Assembly (NCBI RefSeq): GCF_001463905.1 | Contig: NZ_BBWR01000017.1 | Coordinates: 124,001 to 188,000, forward strand | DNA: 64,000 bases | Source: Aureimonas frigidaquae | GTDB lineage: Bacteria; Pseudomonadota; Alphaproteobacteria; Rhizobiales; Rhizobiaceae | Reading direction: 5' to 3' | Shown: positions 46,701 to 55,127 of the stretch, piece by piece | Layout: the number at the start of each line of letters is the position of its first letter | Numbering within the stretch: the stretch's first letter is position 1 | Position numbers and translations under genes: made by a program | Notes under the pieces: generated by a model | Database searches by the model: none | Seen by the model: only the letters and a program-made list of their open reading frames with translations | What the model was told of the DNA's origin: nothing

Positions 46701-49251
46701 CCATGTCGTTCCGCGCTTTGCGGGCAAGGCTGACATTCTCGTGCTTGGCGAAAGCCTGATCGACCGCGTGAGCGTGGACCTTCCGGCCGATGGCGCCGAT
46801 ATCCGCCTTCCGGTCACCCAGGCCTGGGGCTCCGGAGCCTATGTGGCGGCGATGATCTACCGCCCGATGGATCTGGAACAACGGCGCATGCCGGGCCGGG
46901 CCATCGGCCTGTCGCATGCCGCCGTGGATCCGGGCGCCCGCGACCTGCAGGTATCGATCGAGGCGCCGGAGGTCATGACACCGCGGCAATCCATAGAAGT
47001 TCCGGTGCGTGTCGCCGGGCTGGCGGCGGGCACGCGCGCCTATGTGACCCTCTCGGCCGTGGATGTCGGCATTCTGAACATCACCGATTTCGCCGCGCCG
47101 GCGCCGTCGCACTATTACTTCGGGCAACGCCGGCTCGGCGTAGCGATCAGGGATCTGTACAGCCGGCTCATCGACCGGATGCAGGGCGCGCTCGGTGCCG
47201 TGCGCTCGGGCGGCGATGCCGGCGCCGACGCCGTGTCTCCGCCGCCCATGGACCAGCTCGTCGCGCTCTATTCCGGGATCGTCGAAACCGATGCGCAAGG
47301 CGTGGCGCGGGTCGAGCTCGCCATTCCCGATTTCAACGGCACGTTGAAGCTGATGGCCATGGCGTGGACACAGGACGGCGTCGGCCAGGCGGATCGTGAC
47401 CTTGTGGTGCGGGATCCGATCGTGGCCGAACTGGTGCGTCCGCGCTTCCTGGCGCCGGGCGATAGCTCGCGCATCGTCGTGGAGCTGGCGCATGTGGACG
47501 GGCCCTCCGGCAAGGTCGCGCTCGCCCTGACGGGCGGGGAGGGCGTCCTGGAGGTGGAAGCGTCGCCGACGACCACCGTGGACCTGCCCGCCGAGGGACG
47601 GGCCCGCTACACCATCCCGGTGCGGGCGGCAGCGCCCGGCCTTGCGGAGCTGACCCTGACGGTCACGCCGCCGGATGGCGGCGCGGCGCTCGAAAAGCAT
47701 GTATCCATGGAAGTGCGTTCCCTGCGGCCGCAAGCCGTGGCACGCTCCAGCTTCCCGCTCGCGCCCGGCCGTGGCATCACGCTCGACGATACGATCTTTG
47801 CGCAGTTCAGCGCGGCGGGCGCCTCGGCCACGCTGTCGGTCACGAGCCTGTCCGGCTTCGATGTGGCGGGTGCGGTGCGCGCGCTGGATCTCTATCCCTA
47901 TGGCTGCACCGAACAGCTCACCAGCCGCGCCCTGCCCATGGTCTATCTGGATGAGACGGTCCTGGCCGCCGGGCTCGGCAGCGGTGTCGACGTGCGCGCC
48001 CGCGTGCAGGAGGCGATCACGAAAGTCCTGGCGAACCAGGGGTCGGGCGGCAGTTTCGGCTTGTGGGCGCCGGATTACGGGGATCTGTGGCTCGATGCCT
48101 ATGTGACCGACTTCCTGACCCGGGCAGCGGAAGCCGATTACGCCGTCCCGCGGGAGGCGCTGACGATGGCCCTGGACAATCTGGCCAATCAGGTTTCCTA
48201 CCAGCAGGAGCATTCGGACTGGGCGCCTGCATCCTATGCCTCTTACGTTCTGGCCCGATCCGGCCGGGCCGCCATCGGCGATCTGCGTTATGTCGCCGAT
48301 AACAAGCTCAGTGAGTTCCGCAGCCCGCTCGCCAAGGCGCAGCTTGCCGCCGCGCTCGCCATCTATAACGATCGCGTGCGCGCCGAGACGGTCTACCGCG
48401 ATGCCGTCCGGTCCATGCTCGGCCAACAGGGTGACGCGGACGCCTTCCGGCATTACGGCAGCGCCCTGCGCGACAGTGCTGCCATGCTGACGCTCGGGCT
48501 GGAAGGCGATATTCCGGGGACCGACCTGCAGCCACTCATTCAAAAGATCAGCGCCGAGCGATCCGGACGGACGTATCTGTCCACGCAGGAGGACGCCTGG
48601 TCCCTCCTGGCGGCGCATGCGATGGTGACCGCGCGCACGCCCCGCCTGGAACTGGACGGTGAAATCCGGGAAGGCGCCTATGCCACGCGCTTCACGGCGT
48701 CGGACCTGGCCCAGCCGGCCACGATCCGTAATGCGGGCCAGGAACCGCTTTCGGCCGATCTGACGCTGCGCGGCGTGCCGACCGAGCCGCTGCCGGCGGA
48801 TGCGTCCGGCTACGCCATCTCCCGCAGCTACTACACGCTGGAGGGCGAACCGGCCGATCTGGAGCGGGTGAGCCAGGGGGATCGGCTCGTCGCCGTCCTG
48901 GATGTGCAGCCGGTGGACCGGAATGCCGCCCGCCTGGTGATCGACGATCCGCTTCCGGCGGGCTTCGAGATCGACAACCCTGCCATCCTGCGCGGCGGTG
49001 ATGTGGCGGCGCTGGACTTTCTGGAGCTGACCGACGACGTGGCCCATACGGAGTTCCGGACCGAGCGCTTCATCGTGGCCGTCGACCTGTCCGAAAACGA
49101 TACCGCCGCCATGCGTTTCGCCTATGTCGTGCGGGCCGTATCACCCGGCAGCTTCATGCACCCCGCCGCCGTGGTGGAGAACATGTACCAGCCCGAGCGC
49201 CGCGGCCGCACCGGGGAGTCCCGGCTGGTGGTGGCCGGAACGGCAGAATGA
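43765..49251 (+). CDS. Bacterial alpha-2-macroglobulin with PAN domain
   Basis: Bacterial alpha-2-macroglobulins are periplasmic traps that capture proteases attacking the envelope. This 1828-residue protein has a signal peptide (hydrophobic AMLWAGALAVSVLAGAG, cleavage near NAAE), a PAN/Apple domain (about residues 25-95, with Cys-rich ANLCETACLSDTQCKAF), a helical TPR-like region (~105-270), macroglobulin domains and a thioester domain with PYGCTEQL, the CxEQ thioester around Cys1381. No lipobox is seen, unlike the E. coli lipoprotein ECAM, so it is probably soluble in the periplasm. The ATG at 43765 is behind GGGGGA; the longer form from GTG 43750 is possible. Its stop overlaps the pbpC start (ATGA), the linkage known from other proteobacteria. 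Confidence 0.92.
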   Translation: MAKYRERLQAMLWAGALAVSVLAGAGSGNAAERRIVPAPDFDYYGHDYDVLRDADANLCETACLSDTQCKAFTLNVSTGWCFLKSAVGPARQTPGAMSGRIVDAGPEPDAAAMAAREASLDFLPSSLVDDARRLRLQLQGEALGTTQTPQELLSTARTASDEAGPAAAIEAYRRYLGVAPGDASAWRALAESALDDKPEDWDRRRAVEALRAQAAISAYVTAPDDAEAAAALDLLAQAQGEDENWRGAIRTWRAATALGADPQIAQRLEDALTDHGFRVTGNSVDNDAASPRICMNFSDELSPSLIGSDRAGDYLSVDGGDALPVTASGRQLCVDGVEHGRRYRVKARAGIPSAHGEVLRKDAEGIVYVRDRTASAFFAGNAYVLPSGGAVSLPVTSVNADEISLRLLRLGDRQLARSLGDNQLLTRLGSYQLDDIAANSGEEVWTGTVSVANRLNQDTVTAIPLADVLKESKPGIYLLAATPSNGNAARDEPALQWFVLTDLGLSTLSGADGFHVTVRSLGRADALAGITLQLIAANNDILATATTDADGHATFAPGLLAGTGGDRPALLTAERGGSEPDFVFLDLTTSGFDLSDRGVAGRAPADALDVFLTPERGIYRPGETIHLTALVRDADARAVDGAVLTMIVRRPDGVEYLRRVVSPRDAGGTAQDVDLPAGAMRGSWHVALHIDPERPALASTDVQVQDFEPQKIAFDVDPVAQFDPSAPPDVSLKARYLFGAPAAGLAVEGEVVLSAAQSLAARPGYVFGLSDEEVTPLRVPFEGTQTDAEGVAGIGLSPFEPPATTRPVSAELIVRVLDSGGRPVERRQTVPVAAEGTRIGIRPDFDGEVPEGGTAGFSVIALGAADATLPQTGLRWVLNRIDTEFQWYQSGGQWNYEPIRRSERVADGMLDLPADGSGKISAPVGWGRYELLVSGEGVIPASIGFDAGWYVAATAADTPEIAEVSLDKPRYAVGEEAIVHVVPRFAGKADILVLGESLIDRVSVDLPADGADIRLPVTQAWGSGAYVAAMIYRPMDLEQRRMPGRAIGLSHAAVDPGARDLQVSIEAPEVMTPRQSIEVPVRVAGLAAGTRAYVTLSAVDVGILNITDFAAPAPSHYYFGQRRLGVAIRDLYSRLIDRMQGALGAVRSGGDAGADAVSPPPMDQLVALYSGIVETDAQGVARVELAIPDFNGTLKLMAMAWTQDGVGQADRDLVVRDPIVAELVRPRFLAPGDSSRIVVELAHVDGPSGKVALALTGGEGVLEVEASPTTTVDLPAEGRARYTIPVRAAAPGLAELTLTVTPPDGGAALEKHVSMEVRSLRPQAVARSSFPLAPGRGITLDDTIFAQFSAAGASATLSVTSLSGFDVAGAVRALDLYPYGCTEQLTSRALPMVYLDETVLAAGLGSGVDVRARVQEAITKVLANQGSGGSFGLWAPDYGDLWLDAYVTDFLTRAAEADYAVPREALTMALDNLANQVSYQQEHSDWAPASYASYVLARSGRAAIGDLRYVADNKLSEFRSPLAKAQLAAALAIYNDRVRAETVYRDAVRSMLGQQGDADAFRHYGSALRDSAAMLTLGLEGDIPGTDLQPLIQKISAERSGRTYLSTQEDAWSLLAAHAMVTARTPRLELDGEIREGAYATRFTASDLAQPATIRNAGQEPLSADLTLRGVPTEPLPADASGYAISRSYYTLEGEPADLERVSQGDRLVAVLDVQPVDRNAARLVIDDPLPAGFEIDNPAILRGGDVAALDFLELTDDVAHTEFRTERFIVAVDLSENDTAAMRFAYVVRAVSPGSFMHPAAVVENMYQPERRGRTGESRLVVAGTAE

Positions 49252-51329
49252 CGTATCGGCGCGCGGGCGTTCTGGCTGCCAGCGCCGCGCTTCTATGCGT
49301 CGCGGTCGCGGTGCTCGGCCTTGTTCTGATGGAGCGGTACGGCGCACGCCGCATCGCAGACTGGCGTCCTCCTGAGACGGGTGTGATCGCTGAGGACCGT
49401 AATGGCGATCTGTTGCGGGTCTTCCCCCTGCCGGACGGGCGGTGGCGGCTTCCCGCCGAACCGGCCTTCGTCGATCCGCGCTTCCTGGCCATGTTGACAG
49501 CCTGGGAGGACAAGCGCTTCGCCGCGCATTCCGGCGTCGACTGGATCGCCTTTGCGCGGGCTGCCGTTCAGGCGCTGACGCATGGCCGGCTGGTGTCCGG
49601 CGGCTCCACGCTCACCATGCAGACGGCGCGCCTGATGGCCGGCCTGCCGCCGCGCAGCCTGTCGGCCAAGCTGGAGCAGATCGCCCTGGCTCTGGCGCTG
49701 GAACGGCGCTTCGACAAGACGCAGATCCTGTCTCTTTACCTGACGCTCGCGCCCTATGGCGGCCCGGTGGAGGGGGTTCGTGCGGCAAGCCTGTCCTGGT
49801 TCGGCAAGGAACCGCACAGGCTGACGGCCGCACAAAGTGCGCTGCTGGTGGCGCTGCCGCAATCGCCGGAGCGTAACCGCCCGGATCTCGCACCCGAGCG
49901 CGCGCGCCTGGCGCGCAACCGTGTGATCGACCGGATGGAGGCGCTGGCGATCCTGTCGGCCGACGAAGCCGGGCGTGCGCGGCGGGAGGCTATGCCAGCC
50001 CGGCGCCACGCCATGCCCATGCTGGCCGCACACGAGGCCGAGCGTCTGCGGCGTGCCGAGCCTAACGCGCCGGTTCTGCGCATGAGCATCGATCGCGCCA
50101 TGCAGGAACGGGTGGAAGCCTATGCGCGCGAGCGCGTCGCCTCCATGCCCTCGCCGCAGAGCCTCGCTATCATGGTGAGCGATCCGCAGAGCGGAGAGGT
50201 CCTTGCTGCGGTGGGCGGCCCGGACATGCTGGACCGATCCCGGCAGGGCTTCGTGGACCTGTCGCGCGGGCTGCGCTCCCCGGGATCGACGCTCAAGCCT
50301 CTGATCTTCGGCCTCGCCTTCGAGCGCGGGGTGGCCCACCCCGAAAGCCTTCTCGACGATCGGCCGGTCAGCTTTGCCGGCTATCGGCCGCAGAATTTTG
50401 ACCATGGCTATGAGGGGGTGATGACGGCGCGGCGGGCGCTGCAACTGTCGCGCAACCTCCCGGCGGTGGAGCTCTTGCGCCTGGTCGGACCTGCGCGGCT
50501 GATCCAGCGCCTGCGACTTGCCGGCGCCAGGCCCGAACTCGGCAGCCGCAGCCTGCCCGGGCTCGCCATCGGATTGGGCGGGCTCGGCGTCACTTTGGAC
50601 GATCTGATGCGCGTCTATGGCGGCCTTGCCAATGGCGGTGTGTCCATGCCCCTGACGCGCCGGGCGGATGGCCCGCGGGAGCCGGCGCGGCGGATCCTGT
50701 CGCCTCAGGCTGCCTGGTACGTCACGTCGATCCTGGCCGGCGGGCCGACGACCAGCAGCGGCTCGCCCGGGACGCTCGCCTACAAGACGGGCACTTCCTA
50801 TGGCTATCGTGATGCCTGGAGCCTTGGCTACGATGCGCGGCGTGTGGTCGGCGTGTGGGTGGGGCGCCCGGACGGAGCACCGGTTTCCGGCCTGGTCGGC
50901 CAAGACAGCGCCCTGCCGATCCTGCGGGGCGTCTTCGCAAGGCTCGGCGGGGCGGAGCGCCTGGATGGCCCCCCACCGGGCATCCTGGCCGCCGGCACCG
51001 CAGCCCTGCCGCCCCCCTTGCGCAAGATCGGGGCCCGCAATGCGCGGGTGGATGCCAGCGGCCGGCCGGAAATCGTCTTCCCGCCGTCCGGCGCGCGTGT
51101 CGAACTTGGCCTCGATGCGCCGGATGGCGCGTTCCTGTCGCTCAAGGTCCGGGGCGGACGACCGCCCTTCACCTGGTATCTGGATGGCCGTCCGGTCGCG
51201 TCATCCGTTTTCCCGCGCGAGGCCTCCGTGCCGGTCGCGCTGCCCGGCTTCGCCGAGATCGCCGTGATCGACAGCGTCGGCAATGCGGCCACCAGCCGTG
51301 TGCGCCTCGACGATGGGGAAGCGGATTGA
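49248..51329 (+). CDS. pbpC: Penicillin-binding protein 1C
   Basis: PBP1C is a bifunctional peptidoglycan synthase of the inner membrane, with a possible role in repair. The 693-residue protein has one N-terminal transmembrane helix, the glycosyltransferase motifs (AWEDKRF with the catalytic Glu; SGGSTLTMQTARL), the transpeptidase SxxK in SPGSTLKP (Ser347), SRN and KTGTS (Lys513), and a C-terminal BiPBP_C domain. Translational coupling to the alpha-2-macroglobulin gene suggests they act together, with the trap guarding the site of wall repair. The last 129 bp overlap the convergent histidine kinase frame. Confidence 0.93.
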   Translation: MTYRRAGVLAASAALLCVAVAVLGLVLMERYGARRIADWRPPETGVIAEDRNGDLLRVFPLPDGRWRLPAEPAFVDPRFLAMLTAWEDKRFAAHSGVDWIAFARAAVQALTHGRLVSGGSTLTMQTARLMAGLPPRSLSAKLEQIALALALERRFDKTQILSLYLTLAPYGGPVEGVRAASLSWFGKEPHRLTAAQSALLVALPQSPERNRPDLAPERARLARNRVIDRMEALAILSADEAGRARREAMPARRHAMPMLAAHEAERLRRAEPNAPVLRMSIDRAMQERVEAYARERVASMPSPQSLAIMVSDPQSGEVLAAVGGPDMLDRSRQGFVDLSRGLRSPGSTLKPLIFGLAFERGVAHPESLLDDRPVSFAGYRPQNFDHGYEGVMTARRALQLSRNLPAVELLRLVGPARLIQRLRLAGARPELGSRSLPGLAIGLGGLGVTLDDLMRVYGGLANGGVSMPLTRRADGPREPARRILSPQAAWYVTSILAGGPTTSSGSPGTLAYKTGTSYGYRDAWSLGYDARRVVGVWVGRPDGAPVSGLVGQDSALPILRGVFARLGGAERLDGPPPGILAAGTAALPPPLRKIGARNARVDASGRPEIVFPPSGARVELGLDAPDGAFLSLKVRGGRPPFTWYLDGRPVASSVFPREASVPVALPGFAEIAVIDSVGNAATSRVRLDDGEAD

Positions 51330-52679
51330 GATGATAAGGCCGGGCCCGGCATCGCCGAGCCGGATGGTGGCGTCGTGCAGTTCGGCGATGGCCGCCACCA
51401 TGGCAAGGCCCAGTCCGCTGCCCGGGGTCGAGCGGCTGCGATCCAGGCGGTACAGCCGCCGAAAGACCATGGCGTGCTCGGGCTCGGGAATGCCGGGCCC
51501 GCTATCGGCAATGACAAGCAGCCCCTCCGCCCCGTCCCGCGTCAGGGTCAGCGCGATGTGCCCGGGCGGCGGCATGTGGGTGATGGCGTTCTCGATCAGA
51601 TTGGCCAGAAGCTGTGTCAGAAGATCGGGATCGCCCTCGACGATGATTCCCGGTTCGATCCGTTCATCCACCCGGTGCCCCGCATCCACCGCCACCTCGC
51701 GGTACAGATCGATGAGCCGCTCGCTTAAGGCGGACAGGGAGACCGAGCGGAACCTTGCCCGGCGTGCGCCGGCCTCCACCTGCGCAATGCGGAGCAGGGC
51801 GTTGAACGTATCGATGATGGTATCGGCTTCCACCAGCGCCTGATCCAGGGCGGCGTCGAGTGCGTCCGGGGCGATGGGCCCCTCGCGCAGGCCTTCCAGA
51901 CGCTGCCGCAGGCGCGCCAGCGGCGTGCGCAGATCATGCGCGATGTCGGTGGAAACCTGCCTCAGGCTCTGCATCAGGCGTTCGATCCGGTCGAGCATGG
52001 CGTTGATATGGGCCGACAGCCGGTCGATCTCGTCGCCGCGGGCGCTCAGGGGCAACCGTCTGTCGAGCGCACCGGAGGTGACGAGGCGGGTCAGGTCCAG
52101 GATCCGCTCCAGCCTGCGCGCTGGCGCCCGGCTGAGCGCGTAACCCGTCGCCAGCGCCGCGAATGCGATGGCAAGGCTCCCGGCCAGGAGGAATCCCAGC
52201 ACGATCTCCTTCGTCTCGTGCAGGATGTGGGAGTTGCGCCCGGCCATGACGCGGTACGGACCCATCTCTTCGCCCAGGCTGAACAGGCGGACCTCGTTGT
52301 CGCTGTTCATGCCGGCCGCATCCTTGAGGTTCTGATCCCCGTCCACCACCTCAGCCGGCAGGCGCATTTCCTGCCAGCCATCCTGCCAGACCGAGACCGG
52401 GATGTTGCCGCCCAGGAAGCGCTCGCCTTGCGCCAGAAGGTAGAAATTGTCGCCCGGCGCGCCTTCGGACCGCTCGTGAACGGCATGCGCCAGCTCCGCC
52501 AACCCGCCCTCCGTAAAGGCGCTGCGCAGCGCCGCCATGTCGTAGAGGATTTCCTGGCGCGATATGTTCTCGATCTCGGCCGTGGCGATCACATAGGTGA
52601 TCCCCAATATGGCGGCCACGAGCAGGCTGAAGATCAGCGCATAGGTGCCGGCAAAGCGGAAGGCGATCGTGCGCAGCAT
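51201..52679 (-). CDS. Sensor histidine kinase (OmpR-type system)
   Basis: This is the membrane kinase of the two-component system with the response regulator at 52687. The 492-residue protein has a first transmembrane helix near residues 11-30, a periplasmic sensor region, a second helix at ~160-183, a HAMP domain, HisKA with STDIAHDLRTPLARL (phospho-His) and an ATPase domain with NLIENAITH, DSGPGIP and GSGLGLAMV. The kinase core ends at LIISIRFPI; the last 40 or so residues are read from DNA that is also the sense strand of pbpC (129 bp antisense overlap), so a shorter protein may have been original. The start is 7 bp after the regulator stop. Confidence 0.9.
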   Translation of the reverse strand: MLRTIAFRFAGTYALIFSLLVAAILGITYVIATAEIENISRQEILYDMAALRSAFTEGGLAELAHAVHERSEGAPGDNFYLLAQGERFLGGNIPVSVWQDGWQEMRLPAEVVDGDQNLKDAAGMNSDNEVRLFSLGEEMGPYRVMAGRNSHILHETKEIVLGFLLAGSLAIAFAALATGYALSRAPARRLERILDLTRLVTSGALDRRLPLSARGDEIDRLSAHINAMLDRIERLMQSLRQVSTDIAHDLRTPLARLRQRLEGLREGPIAPDALDAALDQALVEADTIIDTFNALLRIAQVEAGARRARFRSVSLSALSERLIDLYREVAVDAGHRVDERIEPGIIVEGDPDLLTQLLANLIENAITHMPPPGHIALTLTRDGAEGLLVIADSGPGIPEPEHAMVFRRLYRLDRSRSTPGSGLGLAMVAAIAELHDATIRLGDAGPGLIISIRFPIVEAHTAGGRIADAVDHGDLGEAGQRDRHGGLARENG

Positions 52680-52686
52680 CGCGGCA

Positions 52687-53358
52687 TCATCCCTCCAGTA
52701 TATAGCCCGAACCGCGCACGGTGCGGATCATCTCGCGGTCGAAGGGCTTGTCGACCTTGGCGCGCAGCCGGCTGATATGGGTTTCCACCACATTGGTGCG
52801 CGGGTCGAAGTGAAAGTCCCAGACACGCTCCAGAAGCATGGTCCGCGTGACCAGCCGCCCCTTGTTGCGCAGGAGGTATTCCAGAAGGCGGAACTCGCGC
52901 GGCTGCAGATCGATGGCCTGGCCGCTCCGCACCACGCTGCGGGCGATGAGGTTCATGGTCAGGTCCCCGGCCCCGAGCATCGTATCCTCCCGCCGCGCCG
53001 GGCCCCGCCGCGTCAACGCGTTCAGGCGCGCCAGAAGCTCGGAGAATGCGAAGGGCTTCAGGAGGTAATCGTCGCCGCCCGCTTCCAGCCCCTCGACGCG
53101 GTCGTCAACGCCGCCGACCGAGGTCAGGAACAGGATGGGCACGTCCCTGCCGGCCGCGCGCAGCGCCCGCACCAGCGACAGCCCGTCCAGCCGTGGCAGC
53201 ATGCGGTCGACCACCAGCGCGTCGTAATCGCGCGTGAAGGCAAGTTCCATTCCCGTCAGTCCATCCGCCGCACGGTCCAGATCATGGCCGCTCTGCGTCA
53301 TGCCCGCCGCGACATAGGCGGCGATGCTGTCGTCATCCTCGACCAGGAGAAGCTTCAT
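52687..53358 (-). CDS. OmpR/PhoB-family response regulator
   Basis: This 223-residue regulator has a receiver domain (acidic pocket LVEDDD, phospho-Asp51 in VVDRMLPRLDG, Thr in LTSVG, Lys in LLKPF) and a C-terminal winged-helix DNA-binding domain (residues ~125-222, with TNVVETHISRLRAKVD). It is first in the leftward pair with the histidine kinase. Divergence from eptA with 125 bp between makes the eptA-dgkA operon a plausible target, as for PmrAB or similar systems that alter lipid A. The trans-acting signal is unknown. Confidence 0.93.
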   Translation of the reverse strand: MKLLLVEDDDSIAAYVAAGMTQSGHDLDRAADGLTGMELAFTRDYDALVVDRMLPRLDGLSLVRALRAAGRDVPILFLTSVGGVDDRVEGLEAGGDDYLLKPFAFSELLARLNALTRRGPARREDTMLGAGDLTMNLIARSVVRSGQAIDLQPREFRLLEYLLRNKGRLVTRTMLLERVWDFHFDPRTNVVETHISRLRAKVDKPFDREMIRTVRGSGYILEG

Positions 53359-53392
53359 AGCGCGGGTCCGGGCTCGCGGGCAGGGCAGGGCA

Positions 53393-53410
53393 CTATACGG
53401 ATTTGTATAG
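53393..53410. promoter_or_regulatory. Inverted repeat between response regulator and eptA, candidate operator
   Basis: CTATAC (53393-53398) and GTATAG (53405-53410) form a perfect 6-bp inverted repeat around the spacer GGATTT. It stands 35 bp before the response-regulator start and 73 bp before eptA. Each arm also resembles a -10 element on one strand, so the site could be a shared promoter and operator. It does not resemble a PmrA direct repeat. Confidence 0.45.
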
Positions 53411-53483
53411 GAGCGGCCAGTCGCCTGCCAGCGTGGAGCGATAGGGCAGGGCTTGCGAACGGCCCTTGCCGCTGAGGAACGCC

Positions 53484-55127
53484 ATGCGACTGCACAGACC
53501 TGCCCTGGGAAGCATCACACTATCCGCCCTGGTGGCGGCATGGCTTCTTTTCGGCCCCAATCTTTCCTTCTGGTCCCGCGGGCTGGAGTATTTCGGCCGC
53601 TACCCGCTGACGCTGGCCGCCTTCGCGGCCGGGCTGTACCTTCTGTTCTTTGCCGCGCTGACGACCCTGTCGGTCAAGTATCTCACCAAGCCGCTCTTCA
53701 TCGCGCTGATCCTCATAGCGGCCGCCGCCAGCTTCTACATGGACACGTTCGGCATTCTGGTGGATCGCCAGATGATCCAGAACGTGATGCTGACCACGCC
53801 GGCCGAGGCCAGGCACCTCATCACCCCGGACTATGTGCTGCACATGATCCTCTTCGGGTTGCTGCCGGCCGGCCTGGTGGCCCTGGTCAGGGTCCGACAT
53901 CGCGATTTCGGGGCGAAAGTCCTGCGCAATGCCGGCATGGTGCTGCCGGCGCTGGCCTTGGCGCTCGGCATCGTCGCCCTGAACTACCAGTCCTTTGCGG
54001 GCACGTTCCGTGCGCATCGCGATCTGATGGGAAGCCTGAACCCGGCGGCGCCGATCGCCTCCGCCGTGCATTACGCAGCGCGCCGCCTGCAGGAGCGCGA
54101 CATCGTCGCCGCGCCGCTTGGCCTGGATGCCCGCCAGTCCGACCGCATTGCCCATTCGGCGCGACCCGTCGTGACCGTGCTGGTCGTGGGGGAAACGGCC
54201 CGTGCGCAGAATTTCGGCCTGAACGGCTACAGCCGCGACACGACCCCGGAGTTGCGGGAACGGCAGGTGGCCAATTTCACGGATGTGTCGAGTTGCGGCA
54301 CCTCCACCGCCGTGTCGGTTCCGTGCATGTTCTCGGTCTATCCGCGCAAGGCCTATAGCGAGGCCAAGGCCCTGGCGAGCGAGAACCTCGTCGATATCCT
54401 GACCCATTCCGGGCAGGACGTGCGCTGGTACGACAACGATACGGGTTCGATGCAGGTGGCCGACCGCATTCCGTATGAGTTCCTGCCGGCCGGCAACGAC
54501 ACCGCCTCCTGTTCCGGCGGCGAATGCCATGACGATATCCTCGTGAAGCGGCTGGACAAGGCGCTCGATGCGGTGAAGGGCAACAGCGTCATCGTCCTGC
54601 ACCAGCTCGGCAGCCACGGCCCGGCCTATTTCGAGCGCTACCCGCCGGAGTTCGAGCGCTTCCGGCCCGCCTGCCACAGTCAGGAATTCTCCGACTGCAC
54701 GCGGGACGAGATCGTCAACGCCTATGACAACACCATCCTCTACACCGATCATGTCCTGTCGCAGATGATCGACCATCTCGCCGCGCGCACCGACCTGGCG
54801 ACGAACCTGTTCTACCTGTCCGATCACGGCGAATCCTTGGGCGAGAACGGGCTCTATCTTCACGGCGCACCGTATTTCCTTGCGCCCGAAACCCAGACCC
54901 ATGTGCCCATGATCGCCTGGTTCTCGCCCGGCTACGGGGATCTCGTGTCCCTGGACCGCGCCTGCGTGGCAGATCTGTCGGATGCCGAACTGTCGCAGGA
55001 CAATGTGTTCCATACGATGCTGGGCATGTCGGAGGTCTCCACCGCCGTCTACGAGCCGGGGCTCGACATCTTCGCACCCTGCCGCAACGCGCAGGTCGCG
55101 GAGGCCCATCGGGGAGTGGTGCGATGA
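53484..55127 (+). CDS. eptA: Lipid A phosphoethanolamine transferase (EptA/MCR family)
   Basis: EptA transfers phosphoethanolamine from phosphatidylethanolamine to lipid A, lowering negative charge and polymyxin binding. The 547-residue protein has about five N-terminal transmembrane helices and a periplasmic alkaline-phosphatase-like domain. Visible are the metal Glu in GETARAQNFGLNGY, the nucleophile region SCGTSTAVSVPCMFS (Thr275 likely), LGSHGPAYFERYP and YLSDHGESLGENG. Several paired cysteines fit the family's disulfides. GAGGA is five bases before the ATG, and a TTG start at 53466 is less likely. Its stop overlaps dgkA by ATGA. Confidence 0.93.
   Translation: MRLHRPALGSITLSALVAAWLLFGPNLSFWSRGLEYFGRYPLTLAAFAAGLYLLFFAALTTLSVKYLTKPLFIALILIAAAASFYMDTFGILVDRQMIQNVMLTTPAEARHLITPDYVLHMILFGLLPAGLVALVRVRHRDFGAKVLRNAGMVLPALALALGIVALNYQSFAGTFRAHRDLMGSLNPAAPIASAVHYAARRLQERDIVAAPLGLDARQSDRIAHSARPVVTVLVVGETARAQNFGLNGYSRDTTPELRERQVANFTDVSSCGTSTAVSVPCMFSVYPRKAYSEAKALASENLVDILTHSGQDVRWYDNDTGSMQVADRIPYEFLPAGNDTASCSGGECHDDILVKRLDKALDAVKGNSVIVLHQLGSHGPAYFERYPPEFERFRPACHSQEFSDCTRDEIVNAYDNTILYTDHVLSQMIDHLAARTDLATNLFYLSDHGESLGENGLYLHGAPYFLAPETQTHVPMIAWFSPGYGDLVSLDRACVADLSDAELSQDNVFHTMLGMSEVSTAVYEPGLDIFAPCRNAQVAEAHRGVVR

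Noticed and set aside
45496-49047. A 1183-codon minus-strand open frame inside the alpha-2-macroglobulin gene
   Set aside because: It is an antisense shadow with no domain and biased Arg/Gly/His content; the + strand protein has thioester and PAN motifs.
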